This document shows positions 49,897-59,828 of a stretch of 64,000 bases of DNA, piece after piece. The position numbers and the translations under genes are program-made. The notes under the pieces are model-generated. The model did not search any database. It was given only the letters and a program-made list of their open reading frames with translations, and had not been told where the DNA came from. Within the stretch, counting starts at the first letter, position 1. The number at the start of each line of letters is the position of its first letter. Origin of the DNA: Dehalococcoidia bacterium. Lineage in GTDB: Bacteria > Chloroflexota > Dehalococcoidia > Lucifugimonadales > SHYT01. Where the stretch lies: positions 62,001 to 126,000 of the forward strand of contig SHYA01000003.1 in assembly GCA_009693055.1 (NCBI GenBank). Reading direction: 5' to 3'.

Positions 49897-52245
49897 TCAC
49901 TTCACGGCGTACAGCGTGCCGTCTTTGGAGGGGATGTAGAGGGTATCGCCAGCCACAACGATGTCGGCGGTCGTTCCCACGCCAATGGTAATTCGGCCCA
50001 CCTGCTCGCCGGTCTTGGCGTCCAGGATGTAGATGCCTGAGTCCCGCGAAGAGACGTAGAGCTGGTCTCCCACAAGGAGTGGTGAGGCGTAAACGGCGTC
50101 GCTGACGGTCCGCTCCCAGCGCGTCTCGCCCGTGTCGATGCTCAGCGCGAACACCCTCCCATCAGTGCTCACGAGGTAGAGGGTATCCTGAGTGGCGACG
50201 GGGGAGGCGACAAAGGACGCGAGGAACAAGCTCGTACCCCACACGTACCCTTTTTGCAGCGGCTGAGGGCCGGGCAAAATGCCCCACCGGACAGCCCACT
50301 GGCGGAATCTCAGGAACGACCGCTCAAACGGGTATTCCACGGGCCTCCACCGAAACGCGATCACCTTCCCTTCCGTGGTCCCAATGTACACGCGGTCGCC
50401 AACTACAGCTGGAGAGGCGCTCACCGACGAATACAGGTCATAGGAGAGCCGGTGTCTGCCAGAGATGGCGCCCATGACGTGGAACACGCCTCGGCCGTTG
50501 ACCGAGATAACCGCCTCTTCCACGACGACGGGCGAGTTGAGCAAATACCCGCCGTAACTGTAGGACCACCGCTTCGTCCCCTTTTGAGCGTCCAGCGCGT
50601 ACAGCTTGCCGTCGCCGGAGGTGACGTACACGACGCCGTGGGCGACCACGGGCGAGGTTTGGACTGGCCCTCCGGTCGCGTACCGCCACGCAATCTCGCC
50701 CGTGTCCGTCCTCAGCGCAAGCACCTGTTGATCGCGCAGCCCTACGTAGAGCAAGTCGCCAGCCACAGCCAGCGCCGAGTCCATCGGCCCTGAGGTGGGT
50801 GTCTCCCATAGCACGGTCCCGCTCCGCGCGTCCAGGGCGACCACTCGCCGGTCACCTGTGGCTACATACACGCGGTCTCCCACAACGGCAGGAGAGCCGA
50901 GGAACGGTTCCTGCGTCTTGAACGTCCACGCTACTTCACCGCGGAAGGAAGAAGGCCCAGCCACGATTACGCCAGTGTGGAGCGGGTCGTGCCGGTACAT
51001 GGCCCACTCACCCTCTCCTGGGGCGGAGACGACGTTAGACGATGGCGCGTCCAAGAAGTGCGTCGGGCCGGTCACCTGCCACGTGACCCAAAAGGCCAGG
51101 AACGCGAGCAGACCAACCACCACCGTGCCCGTCAGAAGCCGCCTTCTCCGGAGGGCGTTGAGCATCTTGCGCCTAAGCTGGCGCACCTCCTCCACCGTGG
51201 CGCCGCGCCATTTGCCTATCGGCGCCCAGCAGGTGCTGCAGTACTTGTCCCCCTCCCGGTTCTCCGCGCCGCACGACGGGCAGAGCTTGATCTCTCGCGT
51301 GTCGGTCTGAGTCGCTGCGGAGGGGGCGGCAGACGGGGCCTGGTGCGTTCCCGCGAGACCCCTTCTCGAACTCGCAGACTCCAGCACCTCATCGGTAGGC
51401 TTCGGCAAGCGTTGCTCAGGAGGAACTGGAGCAATGGCGGCGCGCAGGGCCGCGACGAACGCGGCTCCGGAAGCCAGTCGTTGCTCCGGCCGCCGCGCTA
51501 GGGCCTGGATCACCACCTCGTCCACAGGGCCGGGGAGGGCCGCGTTCAGCACTGAGGGCGGCAGCGGTTCCATCGTCATCTGCTTTGCCAGCACCGCAGA
51601 GAAACCAAGGGCGTAGAAGGGTAACGTGCCGGTCAGCAGCTCGTAGGCCAAGGCGCCCAGGGCGTACACGTCTGTGCGCGGGCCGCTACCGAGCCCCTGG
51701 GCCCGCTCGGGCGCAGTAAAGCACGGGTGCGGCGTGTTCAAGGTGCTCCGCACCAGCGGGTGCGCGGCCTGCGCCAGCACACTCATCCCCAAATCGCCGA
51801 TCCGCGCGTGCCCGTCCGGAGCAAGAAACACGTTGCTCGGCTTCAGGTTTCCATGCAACATGCCCTGGGAATGGACAAAGTCCAGGGCCTGCGCCACGTC
51901 GTTCAGGAGGATGAGCGCTTGAGCGACCGTGAGCGGTTCCACGGTTTCCGCCAGGGTCGAGTAAGGAACGTACTCATATGCCAGCCACCAATGCTCCCCA
52001 TCCCTCCCCGATTCCAGCAACGGCACGATGCCCGGGTGTCGCAGCGTTTTGACACGCTCCACCTCAGCGAGGAACGGCTGCACGCTCGCAGGCTCCTCGC
52101 GGAAGTAGCCGCTCAGCACCTTGACCACGACCTGAGAGCCGGCGGTGGTGTCGTTCGCTAGGAAGGTAGAGGCCAAGCCGGTGCTCCCCAGGAGCTCCAA
52201 CAGCTCATAGCGTCCCAGCCGCCGGCCAATAGCTACGGTCGTCAT
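49897..52245 (-). CDS. Ser/Thr pseudokinase - zinc ribbon - membrane - PQQ-type beta-propeller protein
   Basis: A 782-residue membrane protein. Residues 10-275 form a Hanks-type kinase fold: degenerate glycine loop (LGSTGLAST), Lys42, TAPERAQG and DVYALGALAYELLTG. The catalytic loop reads HGNLKPSN (131-138), with Asn133 in place of the catalytic Asp, and DFG is DLG (151-153); it is probably catalytically weak or dead. A double CxxC zinc ribbon (CPSCGAEN...CSTC, about 325-345) follows, then one helix (about 370-392) and an extracytoplasmic propeller of repeated VVVGDRVYVATGDRRVVALD-like units to the C-terminus. It could relay an outside ligand signal to cytoplasmic partners. ychF starts 90 bases downstream. 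Confidence 0.85.
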   Translation of the reverse strand: MTTVAIGRRLGRYELLELLGSTGLASTFLANDTTAGSQVVVKVLSGYFREEPASVQPFLAEVERVKTLRHPGIVPLLESGRDGEHWWLAYEYVPYSTLAETVEPLTVAQALILLNDVAQALDFVHSQGMLHGNLKPSNVFLAPDGHARIGDLGMSVLAQAAHPLVRSTLNTPHPCFTAPERAQGLGSGPRTDVYALGALAYELLTGTLPFYALGFSAVLAKQMTMEPLPPSVLNAALPGPVDEVVIQALARRPEQRLASGAAFVAALRAAIAPVPPEQRLPKPTDEVLESASSRRGLAGTHQAPSAAPSAATQTDTREIKLCPSCGAENREGDKYCSTCWAPIGKWRGATVEEVRQLRRKMLNALRRRRLLTGTVVVGLLAFLAFWVTWQVTGPTHFLDAPSSNVVSAPGEGEWAMYRHDPLHTGVIVAGPSSFRGEVAWTFKTQEPFLGSPAVVGDRVYVATGDRRVVALDARSGTVLWETPTSGPMDSALAVAGDLLYVGLRDQQVLALRTDTGEIAWRYATGGPVQTSPVVAHGVVYVTSGDGKLYALDAQKGTKRWSYSYGGYLLNSPVVVEEAVISVNGRGVFHVMGAISGRHRLSYDLYSSVSASPAVVGDRVYIGTTEGKVIAFRWRPVEYPFERSFLRFRQWAVRWGILPGPQPLQKGYVWGTSLFLASFVASPVATQDTLYLVSTDGRVFALSIDTGETRWERTVSDAVYASPLLVGDQLYVSSRDSGIYILDAKTGEQVGRITIGVGTTADIVVAGDTLYIPSKDGTLYAVK

Positions 52246-52461
52246 CCGCTACGTCTCCAACTACGCGCCCCTTCGCGCTCAGATAGCCTACCATACCGTG
52301 CAGGTTCCTGGTTTCCCTTGCGCATTCTCACTGGTATCATGTCCACAAGCAGCAGCAAGCAGGCTCCTGGCAAGAGTGTGCAGCAGGGAAGACGGCGCAC
52401 CCGTCTCCGCTGCTTTCTGAGCCTCGGCGGGCATCGAAACAAAACGCCTTAACGAGGGATC

Positions 52462-53508
52462 GTGATTTACCTGTTCGTTGGCAGGGACACCTTTTCACGC
52501 CGCAAGGCCGTTGCGGAGCTCAAAGGCGCACTGGGTCCGCCCGAGACGCAGGAGGTCAACATCACCCTCCTGCCAGGGGCAAGCCTTGCGCCAGACGAGC
52601 TCTTGGGCATCTGCAGGGCCGTGCCGTTCCTGGCGGAGCGACGTCTGGTCCTCGTTGAGCGGTTGCTGGAGCAGTTCAACGAGCGGCTTACCAATGGGCG
52701 CCCCCGTGACGCAACCCGGCCCCCACCCGTAAGGCGCGACCCGTCTGCGTGGGAGGAAGCGCTCGCCTCGCTCAAGGAGCTCCCTCCCACTACGGACCTG
52801 GTCTTTTTAGAGGACGTGGTCAACCCCAATAACCCCCTGCACCTGGCGCTGCGTCCCGTCGCCACCGTCCAGGAGTTCACGCCGCTGCCGCCGGACCAGC
52901 TCCGGCGCTGGGTCGCGGACCAGGCCCGCCTGCGCGGCCTTGCCCTGATGCCTCAGGCCCAGGCCCTGCTGGTGGACATGATCGGGCCGGACCTATGGAG
53001 CCTCACCAACGAGCTGGACAAGCTCGTGCTGTGGGCGTCCGGCCGCACTCTGGCGGAGGAGGACGTCACGCGGCTCGTGAGCGCGGCCAGGGAGGTCCGC
53101 ATCTTTAGCACAGTGGACGCGATAGTGGAGCGAAACGCCTCCCGAGCGCTGCGCCGCCTTCAGGCCTTCCTGGCCCAGGGAGAGGCGACACCCCCGCAGG
53201 TGCGGGCGATGCTGGCTCGACAGGTCCGTCTGATGCTGCTCGCCCACGCGCTGCTTCGCGGCGGGGTGCCGCAGCAACAGCTCGGCACGCGCCTTGGCGT
53301 CTCCGGCTACCCGCTCCAGAAGACCCTTGAGCAGGCCCGCCGGTACACCTGGCCCCACCTGGTCTGGTTCCATGAACGGCTCCTGGAGGCGGACGTGGCT
53401 ATCAAGACCGGCGCGCTGGACGAGATGACGGCGCTGGAAGTGCTCGTCACGGAGGTGTGCGGCCCGCCACGGCCTGATGCGGTCGGCATGCTGAGTGCGC
53501 GCGTGTGA
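52462..53508 (+). CDS. holA: DNA polymerase III subunit delta
   Basis: Clamp-loader wrench that opens the beta clamp. The 348 residues start (GTG 52462) with YLFVGRDTFSRRKAVAELKG and continue through domains I-III: AVPFLAERRLVLVE, LTNELDKLVLWASG and EVRIFSTVDAIVERNASRAL, as in the HolA family. A charged insertion around residues 75-95 (TNGRPRDATRPPPVRRDP) is unusual. Single gene followed by def after 117 bases. Confidence 0.9.
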   Translation: MIYLFVGRDTFSRRKAVAELKGALGPPETQEVNITLLPGASLAPDELLGICRAVPFLAERRLVLVERLLEQFNERLTNGRPRDATRPPPVRRDPSAWEEALASLKELPPTTDLVFLEDVVNPNNPLHLALRPVATVQEFTPLPPDQLRRWVADQARLRGLALMPQAQALLVDMIGPDLWSLTNELDKLVLWASGRTLAEEDVTRLVSAAREVRIFSTVDAIVERNASRALRRLQAFLAQGEATPPQVRAMLARQVRLMLLAHALLRGGVPQQQLGTRLGVSGYPLQKTLEQARRYTWPHLVWFHERLLEADVAIKTGALDEMTALEVLVTEVCGPPRPDAVGMLSARV

Positions 53509-53625
53509 AGACCCTCCCCTGGCAGTCAAGCCGTTGCGCGGTTCGCGGCTTTACACCATTTCCGCCCCTCTGGTATCATGCGCGTAGTCTTCGCAGTCCG
53601 GCTCCACCCACGGAGGAAACGCAGC

Positions 53626-54138
53626 GTGGCCATTCTACCCATCCGTACTCTGCCAGACCCCATCCTGCGCCAGAAGGCCAAGCGGGTGAAGGGCTTTGAC
53701 AAGAGCCTTCGGCACCTTGTGGAAGACATGATCGACACGATGCGCGCAGCGCCTGGGGTGGGCATCGCGGGCAACCAGGTGGGCGTCCTGCTCCGGGTGT
53801 GCGTGATTGAGTTGCCGGAGGAGAAGGGACACGTCCGCGTGTTCGTCAATCCAGAGGTCCTCTCCCGCTCCGGCCAGCGCGAGCTGGAGGAGGGCTGCCT
53901 GAGCTATCCCGGGTACCGCGGCAAGACGCTCCGCTCCGAGCGGGTGACCGTCCGGGCAATGGGTCTGGACGGCAAGCCGTTCACGGTCAAGGCGGAGGGG
54001 GACTTGCTCGCCCACGCGCTGGAACACGAGACCGACCACCTGAACGGTATCCTCTACCTGGACCGGATGTTGAGCAAGGACGCGATCTGGCCGGTGATCG
54101 AAGCCAAGCCCGTGGAAGCCCAGGCCGCGAGCGAATAG
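53626..54138 (+). CDS. def: Peptide deformylase
   Basis: Removes the formyl group from nascent N-terminal methionine. The three motifs are GVGIAGNQVG (44-53), EGCLS (89-93) with the metal-ligand Cys, and HETDH (134-138). The GTG at 53626 has GGAGG 9-14 bases upstream and gives 170 residues; an ATG at 53578 would add 16 residues that overlap a promoter-like TGGTATCAT. cca follows after 16 bases. Confidence 0.96.
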   Translation: MAILPIRTLPDPILRQKAKRVKGFDKSLRHLVEDMIDTMRAAPGVGIAGNQVGVLLRVCVIELPEEKGHVRVFVNPEVLSRSGQRELEEGCLSYPGYRGKTLRSERVTVRAMGLDGKPFTVKAEGDLLAHALEHETDHLNGILYLDRMLSKDAIWPVIEAKPVEAQAASE

Positions 54139-54154
54139 GACATATATCCCTTCC

Positions 54155-55669
54155 GTGCGTAAGAATCTGCCACAGCCCACAGCGGACGCCCTTGAGACGG
54201 TACGCGCCCATTTCCTGGGACGTGGCGTGCGCGCCTATCTGGTGGGAGGATTCCTGCGTGACCTGCTCCTCGGCCGCGCGTCCCATGACGTGGACATTGC
54301 CGTTGACGCCGATGCGCTCGCCCTGGCCCGCTCCCTGGCGGACGAGCTTGACGGCAGCTTCGTCCTCTTGGACGCGGTCAGGGAGACGGCGCGAGTTGTC
54401 ATCCACCATGGGGACGAACGCACCTTTTTCGACATCGCCCGGCTCCGCGGAGGCAGTATTGAAGCCGACCTGGCCCTGCGGGACTTCACCGTCAACGCCC
54501 TCGCCACGGACCTCTCGCTCGCCGTGGGAGACCCCGCTACGTGGCCGCTCCACGACCCCCACAACGGGCGCGCAGACCTTGACGCCCGCCTGCTCAGGAG
54601 CGTGTCGCCCTCGGCCTTCAGCGACGACCCCGTCCGCACCCTTCGGGCCGTCCGCCTCGTCGCCCAGCTCGGATTCCACCTGGAAGCCGCCACGGCGCAG
54701 CATCTCAAGCGTGACGGCCACCTCGTTGTCCAAACAGCCCCCGAGCGCGCTCGCGAGGAATTTCTGCAGGCGCTTGCACAACCCCGCGTGGGACAGACCC
54801 TCCGCCTGATGGACAGCATGGGCATCCTGTGCGCGCTTATTCCAGAGCTGGCCGCGGGGAAGGATGTGGACCAGCCACCCGAGCACTACTGGGACGTGTT
54901 TACCCACGGCGTAGAGACGGCTGCTCGGGTTGAGGAGGTCCTTTCTCCCGCCCATCGCGCCGCCGAGGGCGGCTCTCCGTTCCTCCGGACCGTGCCCTGG
55001 CCCGCCGACGATGGATGGCTGGACGCGCACTTCCAGCGGGAGCTGGGGGATGGCCACACGCTGGCGACCTTCCTCAAGCTGGCAGGGCTGCTGCACGATA
55101 TGGCCAAGCCGCAGACCAAGGCCTTCACGCCCGACAAGCGGATGCGCTTCTTCGGACACGCCGAGCAGGGCGCACAGGAGGCGTCCAAGGTCCTGCGGCG
55201 GCTCCGTTGCAGTGAACAGGCCGTGGAGCGGCTAGCCGCGGTCATCGCCGACCACTTGCGCCCCAACCAAATGGCGCAACCCGGGCAGACGCCGACCAAG
55301 CGGGCGCTCTACCGGTACTACCGCGACCTGGGCGATGCCGCTCTGGACACGGTGTACCTCTGCCTGGCGGACTACCTCGCAGCGCGCGGGCCCTGGATGA
55401 CCGAGCGCGAGTGGGAGCAGCAGTGCGCGCTCATGCGCTCCATCCTGCCCGAAAACGCGTCAGAGGCCTCCCCGGCGGCGTTGCCCAAGCTCGTGGACGG
55501 CCACGACTTGCAGCAGCTTTTCGGCCTCAAGCCCAGCCCCCTGTTCCGAACGTTGCTGGAGACGGTCCGTGAGGCACAGGCCGCCGGCGAGGTCTCGACT
55601 CGGGAAGAGGCGTTCGCCCTGGTGGGCACTGCGCTCAGGGAAAGTGCGCAAACAAGAAAGGCCTCGTGA
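54155..55669 (+). CDS. cca: tRNA nucleotidyltransferase / poly(A) polymerase family with HD domain
   Basis: Class II nucleotidyltransferase that adds or repairs tRNA CCA ends (or adds A). Of 504 residues the N-terminal head shows YLVGGFLRDLLLGR and HDVDIAVD with the metal aspartates, ALRDFTVNALA and the RNA-binding SDDPVRTLRAVRL. A C-terminal HD-type domain (GLLHDMAKP, FFGHAEQGA) follows. Because both tRNAs here encode their CCA, the enzyme may serve mainly for repair. GTG start at 54155. Confidence 0.88.
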   Translation: MRKNLPQPTADALETVRAHFLGRGVRAYLVGGFLRDLLLGRASHDVDIAVDADALALARSLADELDGSFVLLDAVRETARVVIHHGDERTFFDIARLRGGSIEADLALRDFTVNALATDLSLAVGDPATWPLHDPHNGRADLDARLLRSVSPSAFSDDPVRTLRAVRLVAQLGFHLEAATAQHLKRDGHLVVQTAPERAREEFLQALAQPRVGQTLRLMDSMGILCALIPELAAGKDVDQPPEHYWDVFTHGVETAARVEEVLSPAHRAAEGGSPFLRTVPWPADDGWLDAHFQRELGDGHTLATFLKLAGLLHDMAKPQTKAFTPDKRMRFFGHAEQGAQEASKVLRRLRCSEQAVERLAAVIADHLRPNQMAQPGQTPTKRALYRYYRDLGDAALDTVYLCLADYLAARGPWMTEREWEQQCALMRSILPENASEASPAALPKLVDGHDLQQLFGLKPSPLFRTLLETVREAQAAGEVSTREEAFALVGTALRESAQTRKAS

Positions 55670-55801
55670 CATGCTGATGTCGTACTATCGTAGAGTTGTA
55701 GTGAGCTCGCCTTCACCGCGGGTCGGCTGCAAGCCTTCACCCACAGCAGGACAGGGAGAGAAGAGCATGAGCGTGGGAACGCTTGCGCGCAAAGGGGTCC
55801 T

Positions 55802-57145
55802 ATGCGACTCACGTTAGTCCAGCGGCTGATCGTCATCGGCGCTTTAGCGGCACTCGCTGTAGCGTTCTTGGCCGTGAAGACCTGGAACATCGGTGGCTTT
55901 GACCGCGGTGAGGAGGGCACCGTCCTCGGCCTGCGCCTTGGCCTGGACCTGGAGGGCGGCGTTCAGCTCGTCTACCAGGCCCAGCAGGAGACTGTCACGC
56001 AAGAGCAGATGGAGGGCGTCGCCACCATCATTGAGCGCCGCATCAACTCCTTTGGCGTTGCCGAGCCCAACATCCAGGTGCTGGGGACCAACCGCCTGCT
56101 GATCCAACTCCCCGGCGTCACCGAGGTCAACGAAGCCAAGCGGCTCATCGGGCAGACCGCCACGCTGGAGTTCAAGGAACGGGAGTGCCAGAACCCCGAC
56201 TGCACGCAGTTTATCGACAAGGACATCGGCCTCACGGGCGACCTGCTGTCGCGCGCGTTTCCCGGCCGCGACACTGTCACCGGCAGGCCCATCGTGCACA
56301 TTGAGTTCGACGCCCGTGGCGAGCAGATCTTTGCGGAGGCCACCAATCGCATCGCGGGCACCAACAACCGCGTCGCCATATTCTTGGACGAGGAAGAGCT
56401 GCTTGCCCCGGTTGCGGAACAAGCCATCCTGGGCGGGCGCGCGTTCATTCAGTCGCCCACTTTCACCAGCGAGCGCGTGCGGACCATCGGCATCCAACTG
56501 GAATCCGGCCGTCTTCCGGTCCCCATAGAAGTTATCCAAGAGCAAGAGGTTGACGCCACACTGGGTCAGGACTCGCTGGCGAACAGCCTCAAGGCGGGCT
56601 ACATCGGGCTTGGCCTCGTCGCGCTATTCATGGTGCTTTACTACCGGCTGCCGGGAGCTACAGCCGCAGCCGCTCTCATGGTGTACGTCGCCATTACGCT
56701 CGCGCTCTTCAAGCTCATCCCGGTGACGCTCACGCTGGCCGGTGTGGCCGGCTTCATCCTTTCCATCGGTATGGCGGTGGACGCCAACGTGCTCATCTTT
56801 GAGCGTATGAAGGAGGAGTTACGCCAGGGAAGGAGCCTCGTCGCCGCTCTGGACGCCGGTTTCGCCCGAGCGTGGCCCTCCATCCGCGACAGCAACATCT
56901 CCACGTTCATCACGTGCGGCATCCTGTACTGGTTCGGCAACCGCCTTGGCGCAAGCGTGGTCTCCGGATTCGCCGTGACCCTCTTTCTCGGTGTAGTCCT
57001 CAGCATGTTCAGCGCCATTTTCGTCAGCAGGACGTTCCTGCGCGTCGTAGTCAGAAGCAGCGCAAGCCACCAGGCGGGCCTCTTCAAGGTGGGATTTTTC
57101 CACGCGCGGAAAGAGGCCGCCACCACGCCGGCGGGCAGGAGATAG
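55802..57145 (+). CDS. secD: Protein translocase subunit SecD
   Basis: Inner-membrane partner of SecYEG using the proton gradient to pull exported chains. The 447 residues have one N-terminal helix, a shortened P1 domain (LGLRLGLDLEGGVQLVYQA; VIERRINSFGVAEPNIQVLG; QLPGV) and five C-terminal helices with the SecD signatures GMAVDANVLIFERMKEELR and AFARAWPSI-like (FARAWPSIRDSN). It is shorter than E. coli SecD (615). secF starts 2 bases after the stop. Confidence 0.96.
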   Translation: MRLTLVQRLIVIGALAALAVAFLAVKTWNIGGFDRGEEGTVLGLRLGLDLEGGVQLVYQAQQETVTQEQMEGVATIIERRINSFGVAEPNIQVLGTNRLLIQLPGVTEVNEAKRLIGQTATLEFKERECQNPDCTQFIDKDIGLTGDLLSRAFPGRDTVTGRPIVHIEFDARGEQIFAEATNRIAGTNNRVAIFLDEEELLAPVAEQAILGGRAFIQSPTFTSERVRTIGIQLESGRLPVPIEVIQEQEVDATLGQDSLANSLKAGYIGLGLVALFMVLYYRLPGATAAAALMVYVAITLALFKLIPVTLTLAGVAGFILSIGMAVDANVLIFERMKEELRQGRSLVAALDAGFARAWPSIRDSNISTFITCGILYWFGNRLGASVVSGFAVTLFLGVVLSMFSAIFVSRTFLRVVVRSSASHQAGLFKVGFFHARKEAATTPAGRR

Positions 57146-57147
57146 CC

Positions 57148-58560
57148 ATGGACTTTGTCCGACTCCGCTACTGGTTTCTGGCTGGCTCCCTGTTGGCCAT
57201 CATCGCCGGCGCCATCGCCATGTTCATCCCCCCGGCCTTCAAGGTGGGAATTGAATTCAAGGGCGGTTCCGCCATCTCCCTGGAGTTCCCCGAGCCACTG
57301 GACCAGGTAGAGATTCGCACGGTCTTCGACGACATAGGACACAACGAGGCCATTATCCAGAGGGTAGGCGAGACCGGCTTTCTCGTCCGCACCTCAACGT
57401 TACGAGAGGCCCGGCGAGACCCCGGAAGCGGCATTGTGATCCCCAGCGAGCGCGAAGTCCTTGAGGCGACGCTCACCCAACGGTACGGCAGCGGCCTGGA
57501 GGTGCTCACACTGGCCTTTGCCGCCCCGGTGGAGGAAGCGGCACTCAAGGAGCAGCTCGCCGCCCTCGGCCACCCAGAGGCCACCATCACCGTGCTCTCT
57601 GAAGACAAGACCCAGTTCGCCGTGCGTTCGAACCCGCTCCAGCCGCCGCCCCCGGCGCCGGCCAGCACCGCGCCGCAGGAGCCTGCGCAGACGGCCCCCG
57701 CCGCACCGGAGGGCGCACAGCCCGCCCCCGATTCCGAGCCCGCTGCTCCCGTCGAAACGGCGCCGGCGCAACCGGAGCCCACCTTGGAGACCGGCGAACC
57801 GCCAGCCGGGGTCGCCCCCCAGCCTGAGGAGCAAGCTGCGCCGCCGCCCAGCCAGCCCCTGGGCGAACGGGAGCTTATTGAACAGGCGCTGAGCGGGAGC
57901 CTGGCGGCCATCACGGCCTCCACCTTGAAGCCGGACGTGCCGTGGACCAACATTGACGTGAACTCCGTATCCTCGCTTGTTGCGCGCGAGACGGTCCGCA
58001 ACGCCATCCTCGCCGTGGTGCTGGCCTCCGTATTCGTTCTGCTTTACGTCTGGTGGGCGTTCCGCAGGGTCCCCGGCGCGTTCATGATGGGCGCCTCTGC
58101 TATCGTCGCGCTCATGCATGACGTCATGATCACCCTCGGCGCCTTTTCCATCCTCGGTAAGTTCATCGATATCGAAGTCAACGCCATGTTCATCACAGGC
58201 ATGCTCACGGTTGTGGGCTATAGCGTGCACGACACCATTGTGGTCTTTGACCGGATACGGGAAAACACCGCCCGCTTCCCATCCAGAGACTTTGGCACCA
58301 CGGTCAACTACAGCATCGCAGAGACCATAGGCCGCTCCCTCAACACCAGCATGACCACGCTCGTCGTCATCGTAGCGCTGCTGCTCATCGGCGGGTCATC
58401 CCTCCAAAGCTTCATGCTGACGCTGCTCGTGGGCATCATTGCGGGGACCTACAGCTCCATCGGCATAGCGGCGCAGACCATGGTGATCTGGCGCAGGCGC
58501 GAGTGGCGTCGCTCCGCGCGCAAGCCTCAGACCCCGAAAGCGGTAGCGGCGTCCCGCTAA
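57148..58560 (+). CDS. secF: Protein translocase subunit SecF with proline-rich insertion
   Basis: Partner of SecD. The 470 residues are well above the usual 300-320. N-terminal helix and GIEFKGGSAISLEF are standard; the periplasmic domain is then interrupted at about residues 163-238 by a low-complexity Pro/Ala/Glu segment before resuming and leading into the membrane domain (GYSVHDTIVVFDRIRENTAR; RSLNTSMTT). The ATG 57148 follows secD by 2 bases; an open frame upstream within secD is not used. The insertion is in frame and does not break SecF motifs. Confidence 0.95.
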   Translation: MDFVRLRYWFLAGSLLAIIAGAIAMFIPPAFKVGIEFKGGSAISLEFPEPLDQVEIRTVFDDIGHNEAIIQRVGETGFLVRTSTLREARRDPGSGIVIPSEREVLEATLTQRYGSGLEVLTLAFAAPVEEAALKEQLAALGHPEATITVLSEDKTQFAVRSNPLQPPPPAPASTAPQEPAQTAPAAPEGAQPAPDSEPAAPVETAPAQPEPTLETGEPPAGVAPQPEEQAAPPPSQPLGERELIEQALSGSLAAITASTLKPDVPWTNIDVNSVSSLVARETVRNAILAVVLASVFVLLYVWWAFRRVPGAFMMGASAIVALMHDVMITLGAFSILGKFIDIEVNAMFITGMLTVVGYSVHDTIVVFDRIRENTARFPSRDFGTTVNYSIAETIGRSLNTSMTTLVVIVALLLIGGSSLQSFMLTLLVGIIAGTYSSIGIAAQTMVIWRRREWRRSARKPQTPKAVAASR

Positions 58561-58614
58561 ACCAGGCACATCGCTGGGCCGGCCCCGCGGCGCTGACCGC
58601 GCCAGCCACAGCGG

Positions 58615-59643
58615 CTACGGGGTGAGCGTTACGCGCCCGAAAGGCCGTCTCTCCCGCACCGCCTCGTACACCTGCATCCACTCGTCAAGCCGGAATGTCT
58701 GGCTTACAACGGGCCGCACGCGCCCCTGCTGCACCAGGTTGATCGCAGTCTGGACGTGGCGGCGCGAAACGCCGGCCACGCCAACGAGCTTTGCGTCTTT
58801 GAACAGAAGCTCCGCAGGGCTCAGCGGCACGGCGCCGCCTTTCACCTCTCCCGCCACGACCATCCTGCCGAACTGCGCCAGGGAGCGCCAGCACGCATCA
58901 AATGCCACAGTCCCAAGAACGTTCAGCACGACGTCGGCGCCTTCACCATTGGTGCTGGCCGCCACGCGCTCCGCAAAGTCCAGGTCCGGGGCAATCACTA
59001 CCTCATCGGCGCCCAGGCCGCGGAGGCGGTCCGCCTTCTCCGCCGAGGTCGTCACGGCGATGACCCTCGCGCCCGCCGCACGCGCCACCTGCACCGCGTG
59101 CACGCCGATGCCGCCTCCCGCGCCCGTTACCACCACCGTCTCGCCGGACGACAGGCCTCCGCCGTCCTGCAACGCGTTCACGGCAACACCCAGAGGGCAG
59201 GCCAGGACGCACGCTTCGGCAAGCGGGAGCTCCGGGGGCAGCTTCACCAAGCTCGCCTCACTCACGACCACCAGCTCCGCAAACCCGCCGTCAGCGCCGT
59301 GACCAATGCCCGCCCCCACCAGGCAACGATGCTCCCGTCCCTGCGCGCAGCGCAGACAAACGCCGCAGGCATCGGTCAACAGTGAGACAACGTGATCGCC
59401 TGGAAACACGGTGGAGACCAGCGCGCCGGTCTCCACCACCTCGCCTGCGATCTCGTGGCCCAACACGAGCCGTGGCTTCACGCCGCGCCGCAGCACGCCC
59501 CGCATGACCAGCAGGTCGTGGTGGCAGAAGCCGCACGCGCGCACCCGTACCAGCGCCTGGCGCGGGCCTGGCACCGGCGCGGGGATCTCCTTCACCGCCA
59601 TCTCCGGCGTCTCTCCGGGCTTCTCCAGGACCAGGGCCTTCAC
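58615..59643 (-). CDS. Zinc-dependent alcohol dehydrogenase (MDR family)
   Basis: Medium-chain dehydrogenase/reductase oxidising an alcohol or reducing an aldehyde with NAD(P). The 342 residues show the catalytic zinc region ACGFCHHD, GHEIAGEVVETG, the structural zinc cysteines in CGVCLRCAQGREHRC, and the Rossmann motif VTGAGGGIGVHAVQ. The GTG at 59643, 7 bases after GAGGAG, is preferred to an ATG at 59751 whose extra residues are not family-like. Substrate unknown. Divergent from nfo. Confidence 0.9.
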   Translation of the reverse strand: MKALVLEKPGETPEMAVKEIPAPVPGPRQALVRVRACGFCHHDLLVMRGVLRRGVKPRLVLGHEIAGEVVETGALVSTVFPGDHVVSLLTDACGVCLRCAQGREHRCLVGAGIGHGADGGFAELVVVSEASLVKLPPELPLAEACVLACPLGVAVNALQDGGGLSSGETVVVTGAGGGIGVHAVQVARAAGARVIAVTTSAEKADRLRGLGADEVVIAPDLDFAERVAASTNGEGADVVLNVLGTVAFDACWRSLAQFGRMVVAGEVKGGAVPLSPAELLFKDAKLVGVAGVSRRHVQTAINLVQQGRVRPVVSQTFRLDEWMQVYEAVRERRPFGRVTLTP

Positions 59644-59828
59644 AAGCTCTCCTCGTTCCTGCGCAAGTATATGTCCACCCTTACAGGCCCACAATGGAGC
59701 GATGCCGCGATGCGCTGGTTGACAGCCCATCGCGTGCTCCCTAGGATGCACTTGAGCAGCAGCCGGGCCTTAGCAAGCCGTAGTACAGGTCTCACTACCC
59801 AACAACGCCTTCCTCGCGGGAGAGCACC

